Shown here: piece by piece, positions 46,109 to 55,088 of the stretch | How positions within the stretch are numbered: the first letter of the stretch is position 1 | Layout of the letters: every line of letters starts with the position of its first letter | Assembly: GCF_030915465.1 (NCBI RefSeq) | Contig: NZ_CP133267.1 | Location: forward strand, 4,205,001 to 4,269,000 | From: Neobacillus sp. PS3-34 | GTDB taxonomy: Bacteria; Bacillota; Bacilli; Bacillales; Cytobacillaceae | Length of the DNA: 64,000 nucleotides | Reading direction: 5' to 3' | Position numbers and translations under genes: made by a program | The notes under the pieces: model-generated | The model's input: the letters and a program-made list of their open reading frames with translations, nothing else | Told to the model about the DNA's origin: nothing | Databases searched by the model: none

Positions 46109-47083
46109 ATGAAGGTTGTACAACTGCAGAAATACGGAGGTCCGGAAGTGCTAAATATGGCTGAACTTGAAAAACCGGTGCCTAATGGCCATGAAGTACT
46201 GATTGAAATACATGCAATCGGAGTCAATTATGCCGATACAGCCAGACGTGAAGGACAGTATGTTGTAAAAACACCACTCCCATTCATACCGGGAGCTGAG
46301 GTTGCCGGTGTTGTTGTTGAGGTGGGCGAAAACGTTACGAACGTTAAACCAGGTATGAAGGTAGTCACATTGATTGAATCGGGAGGTTATTCTGAATATG
46401 TGCTTGCGGATAGCCGTGGCCTTATTCCCATTCCTGAACAGCTGGGGTTTGAAGAGGCAGCCGCATTGCCGCTCCAGGGATTAAGCGCTTACCATATTTT
46501 AAAAACAATGGGACGGCTCGAACAGGGCGAAAGCGTCCTGGTCCATGCCGCGGCGGGCGGGGTTGGAACACTTGCCGTGCAGCTCGCAAAATTATTTGGT
46601 GCAGGACAGGTAATAGCCACTGCCAGCTCGAAGGATAAACTGGCCCTCGCGAAGGAAATGGGTGCAGATGTCCTTATTAACTATACAGAGGATGGCTGGG
46701 AGGAAAGGGTACTGGACGCAACAGGCAGGAAAGGAGTGGACGTCGCTCTCGAAATGGCCGGTGGTGAAATATTTCATAAAACACTTAAGTGTCTGGCTGC
46801 GTTTGGGCGACTGGTAATTTATGGGGTTGCCAGTGGTGAGCAAAGCAGATTCTATCCTTCCTCTCTTATGGAAAGAAACCAATCTGTAATCGGATTTTTC
46901 CTGCCGCAAATAATGAGAAAACCGGCATTAATCCAATTCAGCATGCAGGAAATGATGTCGTATCTGGCTGAGGGCAAACTGAAGCTGACCATTGGAGGAG
47001 TTTACCCTTTGGAGCAGGCAGCGGAAGTCCATCGCCTTTTACAGTCCCGCCAAACGAAAGGAAAACTAATTTTAAAGCCATAA
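46109..47083 (+). CDS. Zinc-independent NADPH:quinone oxidoreductase family (MDR)
   Basis: The 324-residue protein is a medium-chain reductase: an N-terminal GroES-like part (GVNYADTARREGQY, FIPGAEVAGVVVEVG), the nucleotide motif VHAAAGGVGTLAVQLAKLFG, then GADVLINYTEDGWEERV and a C-terminal GKLILKP. No structural zinc ligands are present, as in QOR. In a fatty-acid cluster it may reduce or oxidise an enoyl-CoA intermediate; that is inference. GGAGG lies 8 bp before the ATG. Confidence 0.88.
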   Translation: MKVVQLQKYGGPEVLNMAELEKPVPNGHEVLIEIHAIGVNYADTARREGQYVVKTPLPFIPGAEVAGVVVEVGENVTNVKPGMKVVTLIESGGYSEYVLADSRGLIPIPEQLGFEEAAALPLQGLSAYHILKTMGRLEQGESVLVHAAAGGVGTLAVQLAKLFGAGQVIATASSKDKLALAKEMGADVLINYTEDGWEERVLDATGRKGVDVALEMAGGEIFHKTLKCLAAFGRLVIYGVASGEQSRFYPSSLMERNQSVIGFFLPQIMRKPALIQFSMQEMMSYLAEGKLKLTIGGVYPLEQAAEVHRLLQSRQTKGKLILKP

Positions 47084-47184
47084 GAGTATTAATACCGCAA
47101 GCTATTAAAAATAACCCCTGTATGTGCTGCTGTTCCTATTATTTTTATAAATAAGATTCCAAGATTAAGAATGGAGTGAAAGGT

Positions 47185-48363
47185 ATGCACTTACGTTTGA
47201 CAGATGAACAGAGGATGGTTCAAAAAACAATTCGCAGGTTTGTTGAAAAAGAATTGATCCCACTGGAAAATGATGTTTTAAGGAACGAAAGAGAAGGGAA
47301 GCCCAGCCTTCCTCCAGGGAAGCTAAAAGAATTACAATTGAAAGCAAAGGAAGCGGGTTTCTGGGGAATTAACACCCCTGAAGAATACGGCGGTGCCGAT
47401 CTTGGCCAGATGATGATGGCGATTGTTATAATGGAAGTATCCAAAACGTTTGTACCCTTCCAATTCGGCGGCTCAGCTGATAACATCCTTTATTATGGAA
47501 ATGAAGAACAAAAACAAAAGTATTTAATCCCAACGATTAACGGCGATAAAAAGTCATGCTTTGCAATGACAGAACCGGGTGCAGGCTCAGATACACAAAA
47601 CATTAAAATGTCAGCCGTAAAAGATGGAAGCGAATGGGTGCTGAATGGGGAAAAAACCTTTATCACCGGAGGCAACGAAGCAGATTTTGTAATGGTAATT
47701 GCCATTACAGACAAAGAAAGACATCAGGCAACTAGTGGCCGTGAGGGAGTTACTTGTTTTATAGCTGACCGGGATATGGGCTGGAAGTCAGAATATATAC
47801 ATACAATGGGCGAATGGGGACCGGCAGGATTGGTATTCGATAATGTACGTGTTCCTGAAGAAAATATTCTAGGCGAATTGCATAAAGGCTATAACCTAGG
47901 GCTTGAATGGATTGGCTTTGCCCGCTGGATTGTTGGAGCGAGGGCAGTAGGATCTGCGGAAAGATTATTGCAAATGGCCATTGATTATTCAAAGGAACGG
48001 ATTACTTTTGGAAAGCCAATTGCAGAAAGACAGGCCATACAGTGGCAAATAGCGGACTCTGCCGTCGAAATTGAAGCTGCTAAATGGCTTGTACTTAACG
48101 CCGCATTTACTCTTGATGCTGGCGAGGACAATCGCCATCTGGCATCAATGGCGAAGTTATATGGATCGAATATGGGGAACCGCGTCGTAGACCGCGTTCT
48201 CCAAATTCATGGAGGAATGGGTTATACAAGGGAGCTGCCAATCGAGAGATGGTACCGTGAGGCAAGGCTGTGGAGAATCTATGACGGTACAGATGAGATT
48301 CAGCGCATGATTATCGCCAGAAATTTAATCAAAGGCCATGTGAAAGTTGGACAGTTCATTTAA
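47185..48363 (+). CDS. Acyl-CoA dehydrogenase, first of the cluster
   Basis: The 392-residue FAD enzyme has the family signatures CFAMTEPGAGSDTQN (flavin/substrate block 1) and QIHGGMGYTRELPIERWYRE with IYDGTDEIQRM (block 2). The catalytic Glu found as YEG in many members is Asp here (YDG), so either Asp or a residue of helix G acts as base. Start ATG 47185 behind GGAG. A 100-bp gap separates it from the oxidoreductase, but the same operon is likely. Confidence 0.88.
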   Translation: MHLRLTDEQRMVQKTIRRFVEKELIPLENDVLRNEREGKPSLPPGKLKELQLKAKEAGFWGINTPEEYGGADLGQMMMAIVIMEVSKTFVPFQFGGSADNILYYGNEEQKQKYLIPTINGDKKSCFAMTEPGAGSDTQNIKMSAVKDGSEWVLNGEKTFITGGNEADFVMVIAITDKERHQATSGREGVTCFIADRDMGWKSEYIHTMGEWGPAGLVFDNVRVPEENILGELHKGYNLGLEWIGFARWIVGARAVGSAERLLQMAIDYSKERITFGKPIAERQAIQWQIADSAVEIEAAKWLVLNAAFTLDAGEDNRHLASMAKLYGSNMGNRVVDRVLQIHGGMGYTRELPIERWYREARLWRIYDGTDEIQRMIIARNLIKGHVKVGQFI

Positions 48364-48415
48364 AATTAAATTGTAAACGATAACAAATTCTATAAATTTT
48401 GGGGGAGGAACCGCT

Positions 48416-49179
48416 ATGGCAGGCAGATTTGAGGGGAAAGTGGCCTTCGTTACAGGAGGAAGCCGCGGAATAGGAAAGGGCATTGTACAGCTTTTTGCGG
48501 AAGAAGGAGCAAAGGTAGCGTTTATTGACCTAAACGAGGTGGCCCTTGCTGAAACGACAAGTGAACTGCTTGAAAAAGGATACGAAGTATTTTCAAAGGT
48601 TGCGAATGTAACAGATTCAGAGCAAGTAGACCAGGCTTTCAAAGAAGTTAATGAAGCATTTGGACCAGTGGATATTTTAGTTAATAATGCAGGAGTAATC
48701 CGCGATAACCTTTTATTTAAAATGACGGACACTGACTGGCAAACAGTTATGGATGTGCACCTAAAAGGCTCATTTAACGCAACCCGTGCTGCTCAGAAAT
48801 ACATGGTTGAGAAAAATATGGCCGCATCATTAATATCTCTTCCACCTCTGCCCTAGGAAACCGAGGACAGGCAAACTACGCTGCGGCCAAGGCAGGATTG
48901 CAGGGCTTTACCAAAACAATAGCGATTGAACTGGGCAGATATGGAATTACTGCAAATTCCGTTGCGCCCGGTTTCATTGAAACAGAAATGACAAAGGAAA
49001 CAGCAGCGAGAATCGGCATTTCCTTTGACGACTTGATTAAACACAGCGTTTCCAATATTCCTGTTGGCCGAAGTGGAAAACCAGCTGATATCGCGAATGC
49101 TGTCGCGTTCTTTGCGGATGAAAAATCCTCCTTTGTTAACGGCCAGGTTATTTATGTAGCAGGCGGGCCAAAAAACTAA
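48416..49179 (+). CDS. SDR family oxidoreductase (FabG-like), frame disrupted
   Basis: VTGGSRGIGKGIVQLF and NNAGVIRDNLLFKMTD identify a FabG-like enzyme. At 48819-48822 one G is missing; the adjacent frame gives IINISSTSALGNRGQANYAA (catalytic Ser and YxxxK Tyr) and runs to the stop at 49179 (SFVNGQVIYVAGGPKN). The corrected length is about 254 residues. A 3-hydroxyacyl-CoA dehydrogenase role is likely in this context. GGGGGAGG precedes the ATG. Confidence 0.87.
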
Positions 49180-49197
49180 AAAAGAGGTGGGGTAAAA

Positions 49198-49647
49198 TTG
49201 TATAAACATCTTATTGGAGCTCAATCAGGCAAGGTGAAAAATTACGTGGAACGAGGCGCTGTAAAGAAATTTGCTGAAGCCATCGGCGACCCTCATCCGA
49301 TTTATGTAGACGAAGAAACGGGACGGAAATCGAGGTATCAAAGCAATATTGCTCCACCTACTTTTCCACGCGTTTTTGATTACGGAAATATTGAGGGTCT
49401 GAGGCTGCCCAATAAAGGACTTATTCACGGTGAGCAGTCATTTCATTATGAAAGACCCTTGCTAGTTGGAGAAGAAATACTCTGTTATTCGGTTTTAAAA
49501 AATTATTTCGAGCGGAAGGGAGCCCTGGGAGAAATGGGATTCCTAATCATCGAAAGCTATGGGGAAGATACCGGGGGAACGATCTGTTTTTCCTCAACCT
49601 CGATTATTATTATTCCTGAGGCTGTAAGGAAGGTGTTGGTGGGATGA
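49198..49647 (+). CDS. MaoC-like N-terminal-type hydratase (HTD2-like subunit)
   Basis: A 149-residue single-hotdog protein with the block FAEAIGDPHPIYVDEE, APPTFPRVF and HGEQSFHYERPLLVGEE that is typical of the FAS1-like/HTD2 N-terminal MaoC domain. The TTG start at 49198 has AAGAGGTGGGG upstream. It overlaps the next gene, a canonical MaoC, by 4 bp. Paired hotdog subunits of this type form heterodimeric enoyl-CoA hydratases in actinobacteria and related pathways. Confidence 0.85.
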   Translation: MYKHLIGAQSGKVKNYVERGAVKKFAEAIGDPHPIYVDEETGRKSRYQSNIAPPTFPRVFDYGNIEGLRLPNKGLIHGEQSFHYERPLLVGEEILCYSVLKNYFERKGALGEMGFLIIESYGEDTGGTICFSSTSIIIIPEAVRKVLVG

Positions 49648-50044
49648 GCACTCTTAATTCGCTGCAAATCGGTGATTCAATCGAGGAAATTCAGCTGGAG
49701 CCTGTCGACAGGCTGACGCTTATTAAATATGCCGGTGCATCTGGTGATTATAATCCTATCCATACGATTGACGAAGAAGCAAAAAAGCGGGCCTGCAGGG
49801 AATCATTGCACATGGGATGTGGACAATGGGCAATTTGGCCAAACTGTTTACTTCCTATTATGAAGATGGCTTTATTCAGGATTATAAAATCCGCTTTAAA
49901 GGGATGGTATCTTTAAGCGACGTAATCACTCTTAAAGCTCAGTTTGCTGAAAAAAACGGCAGTCAATTGCGTTTTATTGTGGAGGCGGTCAATCAGACGG
50001 GCGCTGAGGTAATAAAGGGAGAGGTATTATTTCATCAATACTAA
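49644..50044 (+). CDS. MaoC-like dehydratase, second subunit, frame disrupted
   Basis: The hydratase motif is visible as AGASGDYNPIHTID (catalytic Asp and His). One A is missing in the run 49781-49786; the next frame continues AGLQGIIAHGMWTMGNLAKL and ends at 50044 with VIKGEVLFHQY. Corrected length about 133 residues. Together with the overlapping gene upstream it likely makes one heterodimeric enoyl-CoA hydratase. Confidence 0.86.
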
Positions 50045-50220
50045 GAATAACGATAAATTAAGGTAGTGGAGACCCGGCAGTAAGTTGCTGGGTTTATTGC
50101 TATCCATGAAAAAGCGAGGTGAAAATAGAGCTTTGAGCTTGTTCGGATTAATAACATATTTCAAATGGGGAAATCTAAATTAATTTTTCGGAAAATTTAG
50201 TATATTATTAAAATAATTAC

Positions 50221-50238
50221 ATACCGACTAGATAGTAT
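50221..50238 (+). promoter_or_regulatory. Third TetR-type operator
   Basis: ATACCGACTAGATAGTAT agrees with the perfect site at 44401-44418 at most positions of both arms and lies 26 bp before the ATG of the ACAD11-like gene. It suggests a separate, co-regulated transcript. Confidence 0.6.
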
Positions 50239-50263
50239 GTTGGTATGGAAATGAGGTGTATTC

Positions 50264-51469
50264 ATGAATTTTGATCATTCCGAAAAAGTGAAGGAATACC
50301 AAATCCGGCTAACAGAGTTTATGGAGGAATACGTTTATCCAAATGAAAACCTGTATAATGATCAGCTTGATAAACAAGACCGTTTTTCAAAGGTTCCACC
50401 CATCATGGAAGAACTGAAGAAAAGAGCAATGGAAAAAGGGTTATGGAATTTATTTTTGCTAGACAGTGAGTATGGAGAAGGGCTGACAAATCTTGAATAT
50501 GCTCCCCTTTGTGAAATTATGGGCAGATCAAGCATAGCTCCAGAGGTATTTAACTGTGCTGCACCTGATACCGGAAATATGGAGGTACTGGTCCGGTATG
50601 GAACTGAAGAACAAAAAGAAAAGTGGTTAAAACCACTCTTGAATGGCGAAATCCGTTCCTGTTTTTCCATGACAGAACCGGATGTTGCCTCATCTGATGC
50701 TACAAATATCCAGGCAAGTATTATTCGTGATGGAGATGAATACGTCATCAACGGAACAAAATGGTGGTCATCGGGCGCAGGAGACCCACGCTGTAAAATC
50801 GCAATTGTAATGGGTAAAAATGATCCCGATGCAGCTAAGTATGAGCAGCAGTCCATGATCCTTGTGCCGTTAGAAACACCAGGGGTCACGATTAAAAGAG
50901 TACTGCCGGTGTTTGGCTATGATCATGCTCCGCATGGACATGCAGAAATCGAATTTAAGGATGTGCGCGTTCCAGCTGACAACATGCTTTGGGGTGAAGG
51001 TAAAGGGTTTGCGATTGCCCAGGGACGCCTAGGCGCAGGCCGGATTCATCATTGCATGAGATCAATTGGTGCAGCCGAAAGGGCACTTGAAGAATTTTGT
51101 AAACGCGTTCAGAATCGTACAGCCTTCGGAAAGAAAGTCGCGGATCAAGGTGTTGTTCAGGAATGGATTGCCGAATCGAGAATTGAAATCGAGCAGGCAA
51201 GGCTGTTGACACTTAAGGCAGCATACATGATGGATACCGTCGGCAATAAAGAGGCGAAGGCTGAAATCGCGATGATTAAAGTGATCGCACCAAATATGGC
51301 TTTAAAGGTAATTGACCGTGCCATTCAGGCGTTTGGGGCAGCCGGAGTCAGTGATGATTTTACACTGGCAGCGGCATGGGCTAATATCAGAACGTTGAGA
51401 TTGGCTGACGGTCCGGATGAAGTCCATAAGAGGGCGATTGCGAGATATGAATTAAAAAAGCATCAATAA
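50264..51469 (+). CDS. Acyl-CoA dehydrogenase of the ACAD10/ACAD11 type
   Basis: The 401-residue product has the distinctive ACAD11-type blocks [57 protein letters not shown] and [20 protein letters not shown]. In this subfamily the usual catalytic Glu is replaced (ADG here), in keeping with an altered reaction. In animals this domain is fused behind a kinase-like domain; here the kinase-like protein is separate at 52372, one gene downstream of the intervening SDR. ATG behind GAGGTG, 26 bp after an operator. Confidence 0.9.
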   Translation: MNFDHSEKVKEYQIRLTEFMEEYVYPNENLYNDQLDKQDRFSKVPPIMEELKKRAMEKGLWNLFLLDSEYGEGLTNLEYAPLCEIMGRSSIAPEVFNCAAPDTGNMEVLVRYGTEEQKEKWLKPLLNGEIRSCFSMTEPDVASSDATNIQASIIRDGDEYVINGTKWWSSGAGDPRCKIAIVMGKNDPDAAKYEQQSMILVPLETPGVTIKRVLPVFGYDHAPHGHAEIEFKDVRVPADNMLWGEGKGFAIAQGRLGAGRIHHCMRSIGAAERALEEFCKRVQNRTAFGKKVADQGVVQEWIAESRIEIEQARLLTLKAAYMMDTVGNKEAKAEIAMIKVIAPNMALKVIDRAIQAFGAAGVSDDFTLAAAWANIRTLRLADGPDEVHKRAIARYELKKHQ

Positions 51470-51482
51470 GGAGGCAGCGTTC

Positions 51483-52256
51483 ATGCATGTTAAGGACTTG
51501 TTTGATTTAACAGGAAAAGTGGCGATCGTTACAGGCGGCGGGCGCGGGCTTGGCCAACAGATCGCAGAGGGATTTGCTGAAGCAGGCGCAAACGTAGTGG
51601 TGTGCTCAAGAAATCTTGAGGCATGCGAAGAAGTAAGTGAACAGCTTAGGAAGCTTGGAGTGGAATCCCTTGCAATACAGTGTGATATTACAAAACCAGA
51701 GGATGTCCAAAACGTTGTTGATAAAACGAAGGAAAAATTCGGATGTATTGATATTCTTGTCAACAACAGCGGGGCATCATGGGGTGCACCGGTAGAGGAA
51801 ATGCCACTGGATGCGTGGCAAAAGGTTATTAACGTAAACGTGACCGGAACCTTTTTAATGTCCCAGGCAGTTGGCCGCGTCATGCTCGAACAGCAGTCCG
51901 GAAAAATCATTAATATTGCTTCTGTAGCTGGCTTAAAAGGATCTAACCCTAAATATATGAATGCGATTGGCTATAACTCTAGTAAAGGAGCTGTTATAAC
52001 CTTTACAAAGGACTTCGCCGCTAAATGGGGGCCAAGTGGTATTTATGTGAACGCAATTGCTCCGGGATTTTTCCCAACTAAAATGTCAAAAGGCCTGCTT
52101 GAAGTGGGTGGCGAAGGAATCCTGGAAGGAACACCATTACGGAAATTCGGGTCAGAAACAGACCTTAAGGGTGTTGCGCTGTTTTTAGCAGCACCTGCCT
52201 CAGATTTTATTACGGGTGATGTTTTAGTAGTTGATGGCGGTGCTCATGTATTGTAA
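51483..52256 (+). CDS. SDR family oxidoreductase
   Basis: An intact 257-residue classical SDR: VTGGGRGLGQQIAEGF, NNSGASWGAPVEEM, IINIASVAGLKG (catalytic Ser) and YNSSKGAVITFTKDFA (Tyr and Lys of YxxxK), ending ITGDVLVVDGGAHVL. It follows the ACAD11-like gene after 13 bp with AAGGAGG, so it is in the same operon. Likely a hydroxyacyl-CoA dehydrogenase. Confidence 0.9.
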   Translation: MHVKDLFDLTGKVAIVTGGGRGLGQQIAEGFAEAGANVVVCSRNLEACEEVSEQLRKLGVESLAIQCDITKPEDVQNVVDKTKEKFGCIDILVNNSGASWGAPVEEMPLDAWQKVINVNVTGTFLMSQAVGRVMLEQQSGKIINIASVAGLKGSNPKYMNAIGYNSSKGAVITFTKDFAAKWGPSGIYVNAIAPGFFPTKMSKGLLEVGGEGILEGTPLRKFGSETDLKGVALFLAAPASDFITGDVLVVDGGAHVL

Positions 52257-52371
52257 ATGTCCAAGTAAGAGTGAACAAAGAAGGACGGCTATCAAAAAGC
52301 AGGAAGAGGCACTTGCAACGATCCCTGCCCATGTATTTGGCGCAGAGGTAAAAAACAAAAGGAGGAGCACA

Positions 52372-53430
52372 ATGGCGTCTGATACGATTCCAATCCGAAA
52401 AGGTGAAGAATTGGATATAACAAAAATTGAAGCATTTTTAAAAAATCATTTTCCTGATCTGCCAGATGGCCCTTTAACGATAGAGCAATTTAGTGTTGGG
52501 CGTTCGAATTTAACTTACCAGCTGAAAAAGGGTGAATGGGAAGCCGTGTTAAGGCGGCCGCCGCTCGGTCAGGTTGCTCCAAAAGCTCATGATATGGAGA
52601 GGGAGTACCAGGTTTTGAAAGAAATTCATCCCCATTTTCCACCAGCGCCAAAGCCCTTGGTTTTCGCTGATCAAAATATCATTGGAAGTCCGTTTTTTAT
52701 AATGGAGAGAAAGCACGGGATTGTTCTCGATACTGAGTTTCCTGAGGGGGTAACACCGACAGAAGCTATGTGCCGGAAAATATCAGGAACAATGGTTGAT
52801 AACCTGGTCGCTTTGCACAGTATTGACTATTCAAAAACGAAATTATTTGAAATGACCAAGCCCGACGGTTTTATGGAAAGGCAGGTTGAAGGCTGGATCA
52901 GGCGGTATGAACGGTCGGAAACAGACCTGATCGAAGGCGTTGAAAGGCTGAAACAATGGCTGTTAAGCCATATTCCTGTTTCAGGCACACCTTCTATCAT
53001 CCATTATGATTACAAATTGAACAACTCCATGTTTGACGCCCAATTTACCAAAATGGTGGGCTTGTTTGATTGGGAAATGACTACGGTTGGTGATCCACTC
53101 GCAGATCTGGGTGCTGCGATGAGCTATTGGATTGAACCTGATGACTCCGAGCTTTTAAAAAGAGGCATGGGAAAACTGCCGATCACAGCCATGCCAGGTT
53201 TCTTTACCAGAAACGAGTTCATGGAATACTATGCAAAGAAAAGCGGCCGTGACATCTCTAATATGAATTTTTATCTGACCTTTGCGTACTTCAAGCTCGC
53301 TGTAATTTGCCAGCAAATTTATTTCCGCTGGAAAAAAGGTCAGACACAGGATGAGCGGTTCGCAAGCCTTAATCAATTTGTCAGTAGTCTGATCCAATAT
53401 TCGCTCTATATAGCGGAGAAGCAGTTTTAA
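52372..53430 (+). CDS. APH-like phosphotransferase, ACAD10/11 kinase-type
   Basis: The 352-residue protein is an aminoglycoside-phosphotransferase-fold kinase: FSVGRSNLTYQLKKGEWEAV and VLRRPPLGQVAP in the N-lobe, the catalytic loop IIHYDYKLNNSMFD (Asp213, Asn218) and the metal-binding GLFDWEMTTVGDPLADLG (Asp233). The signature matches the kinase half of ACAD10/ACAD11 and the LvaA 4-hydroxyacyl-CoA kinase group, not drug resistance enzymes. The ATG at 52372 is set by AGGAGGAG; about 115 bp upstream is non-coding. Likely partner of the 50264 dehydrogenase. Confidence 0.87.
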   Translation: MASDTIPIRKGEELDITKIEAFLKNHFPDLPDGPLTIEQFSVGRSNLTYQLKKGEWEAVLRRPPLGQVAPKAHDMEREYQVLKEIHPHFPPAPKPLVFADQNIIGSPFFIMERKHGIVLDTEFPEGVTPTEAMCRKISGTMVDNLVALHSIDYSKTKLFEMTKPDGFMERQVEGWIRRYERSETDLIEGVERLKQWLLSHIPVSGTPSIIHYDYKLNNSMFDAQFTKMVGLFDWEMTTVGDPLADLGAAMSYWIEPDDSELLKRGMGKLPITAMPGFFTRNEFMEYYAKKSGRDISNMNFYLTFAYFKLAVICQQIYFRWKKGQTQDERFASLNQFVSSLIQYSLYIAEKQF

Positions 53431-53647
53431 GAAGGTACCCCATCCATGTTGAAAATCCATCTTCTTTTAAAAAAGGAAGACATTGATCGGGAAAAAATGA
53501 TTGAGAACAAAATACCCTCAGACACCCTTAGCCCACTGGCTGCCAACAATAATTCGTGTTTCCTGCAATCACAGCCAGACTCTATGCCGCAAAAAAATCC
53601 AGACAAATCATTAAGGCCATTAAATAATATGCTGAAAATGTAATTTT

Positions 53648-53687
53648 CACCCCTTTAGAAATCATTTTCTAAAGGGGTGTTTTTTTG
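53648..53687 (+). terminator. Terminator of the acyl-CoA catabolic cluster
   Basis: CACCCCTTTAGAA and TTCTAAAGGGGTG (13-bp arms) with a 5- to 6-nt loop and T7. Confidence 0.92.
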
Positions 53688-53845
53688 TGAGGGAATTTAA
53701 ATGGGGGGCGAGTTGGCATGTATGTTTTGGGTCCAATATTCTCGGGGGGAACATATTCTTTTACAGTTTGAAGACATATGTCCTTTCCAAAATATCTGGG
53801 TTTATTCTTTAATAAAATTAAGAAATTAAAAATGGGGAGAACAAA

Positions 53846-54271
53846 ATGAGAGGAATTTTATTTGCATTTTTAGGTGGGGCCTTAATAACCCTGCAAGGAG
53901 TTGCCAATTCCCAAATAAGCCATGATATTGGCACCTGGCAAGCTGCAACCATCACACAGTTGACAGGATTCCTAATGGCGCTGCTAATTCTGATTTTCGT
54001 CCGGGACGGAAAATGGCAAAGGTTTAAGCAAGTAGAACCGTTATATTTAACTGGCGGCGCCTTAGCGGCTGTCATTATTTTCAGTAATGTCACGGCCATT
54101 CAGCAGATCGGCGTAACACTTACTATCGCTGCCTTGCTCATTGCCCAGCTGTGTCTTACTTTTTTAATTGACATCAACGGGTGGTTCGGAGTGGTAAAAC
54201 AGAAAATGAGGGTTCAACAGGTTATTGGCATCTTAATGATGATAGCCGGTATCGTGATATTAAGGTTATAA
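53846..54271 (+). CDS. YdcZ (DUF606)-type small transporter subunit, first copy
   Basis: A 141-residue protein of four or five membrane helices starting MRGILFAFLGGALITLQGVA. It matches the DMT/YdcZ half-size transporter family, whose members usually occur as two adjacent genes and pair in antiparallel fashion. The second copy lies at 55089, on the far side of a Crp-type regulator. Substrate unknown. Confidence 0.83.
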   Translation: MRGILFAFLGGALITLQGVANSQISHDIGTWQAATITQLTGFLMALLILIFVRDGKWQRFKQVEPLYLTGGALAAVIIFSNVTAIQQIGVTLTIAALLIAQLCLTFLIDINGWFGVVKQKMRVQQVIGILMMIAGIVILRL

Positions 54272-54323
54272 TAGAAAGAAATTTTGAAATCTGACAGTTG
54301 AAAGACTCGGGGTGAATCGGGCA

Positions 54324-55022
54324 ATGAATGAAATTAAAGATCGTGACCAACTGAATCATTATTTGCTTGCCCATCGTATAGACACCATTTTTAATGAACA
54401 AATAAAACCGTATTTGTCCCTATACAGCTTTGATGAGGGTGAACCTATCTGTTCACAGGGAGAAGCTTCACAATATCTGTACGTACTTGTTAAGGGGAAA
54501 ATTAAAATCTTTACGACCTCAGCAGAAGGAAAAACCTTGATTCTCTCTTTTAAAACACCTCTGGAAGTAATCGGGGATATTGAATATGTACGGGATATAG
54601 ACTTTATCAATACAGTTGAGGCAGTATCACCTGTAATTATGATTGGCATCCACCATCAATGGCTGAAAAAATACGGAAATGAATATGCGCCGTTGCTGCA
54701 ATTTTTACTGGAAATCATCACACAAAAGTTTCACATTAAATCCAACTCGATGCGCTTCAATTTGATGTATCCGGTAGAGGTACGCTTGGCCAGTTATTTA
54801 TTGTCTGTCTCTTTTGATGATTCCGATTCTCTTTTTAAAGGGGAAATAAGCACTTCCACATTACCGGATGCAGCTAACTTAATCGGAACCAGCTATAGAC
54901 ATTTAAATCGGGTAATCCACCGGTTTTGTACAAATGGTCTGGTTGAGCGAAACAAAGGATTCATCACGGTGAAGGACAGAAAAAGATTAAGTGCGCTGGC
55001 AAATCACAATATCTACGAGTAG
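54324..55022 (+). CDS. Crp/Fnr family transcriptional regulator (YeiL-like)
   Basis: Residues about 15-130 form a cyclic-nucleotide-binding-like domain (DEGEPICSQGEASQYLYVLV, GKIKIFTTSAEGK), and residues about 150-225 a Crp-type winged helix (LPDAANLIGTSYRHLNRVI). Neither a clear cNMP-binding arginine nor an Fnr-type Cys cluster is seen, so the signal is unknown. The layout resembles YeiL. The ATG at 54324 follows GGGGTGA. Sandwiched between two YdcZ genes, it probably controls them. Confidence 0.8.
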   Translation: MNEIKDRDQLNHYLLAHRIDTIFNEQIKPYLSLYSFDEGEPICSQGEASQYLYVLVKGKIKIFTTSAEGKTLILSFKTPLEVIGDIEYVRDIDFINTVEAVSPVIMIGIHHQWLKKYGNEYAPLLQFLLEIITQKFHIKSNSMRFNLMYPVEVRLASYLLSVSFDDSDSLFKGEISTSTLPDAANLIGTSYRHLNRVIHRFCTNGLVERNKGFITVKDRKRLSALANHNIYE

Positions 55023-55088
55023 ATTTTTTAATCAGGAAGCAGGGAAACATTTAGCATTCTAAATAATCAGCATTGGAGAGTAAATTTG

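Noticed and set aside
52231..52371. N-terminal extension of the APH-like kinase from 52231
   Set aside because: It overlaps the end of the SDR gene; AGGAGGAG directly before the ATG at 52372 marks the start.
52372..53430. Aminoglycoside resistance gene
   Set aside because: The kinase fold matches, but the motif pattern and its place beside an ACAD11-type dehydrogenase in a fatty-acid cluster favour an acyl-CoA kinase.
53446..53643. 65-codon open frame after the APH-like kinase
   Set aside because: No adequate ribosome binding site, biased composition and no recognisable fold. It could be a short gene, but support is too weak.
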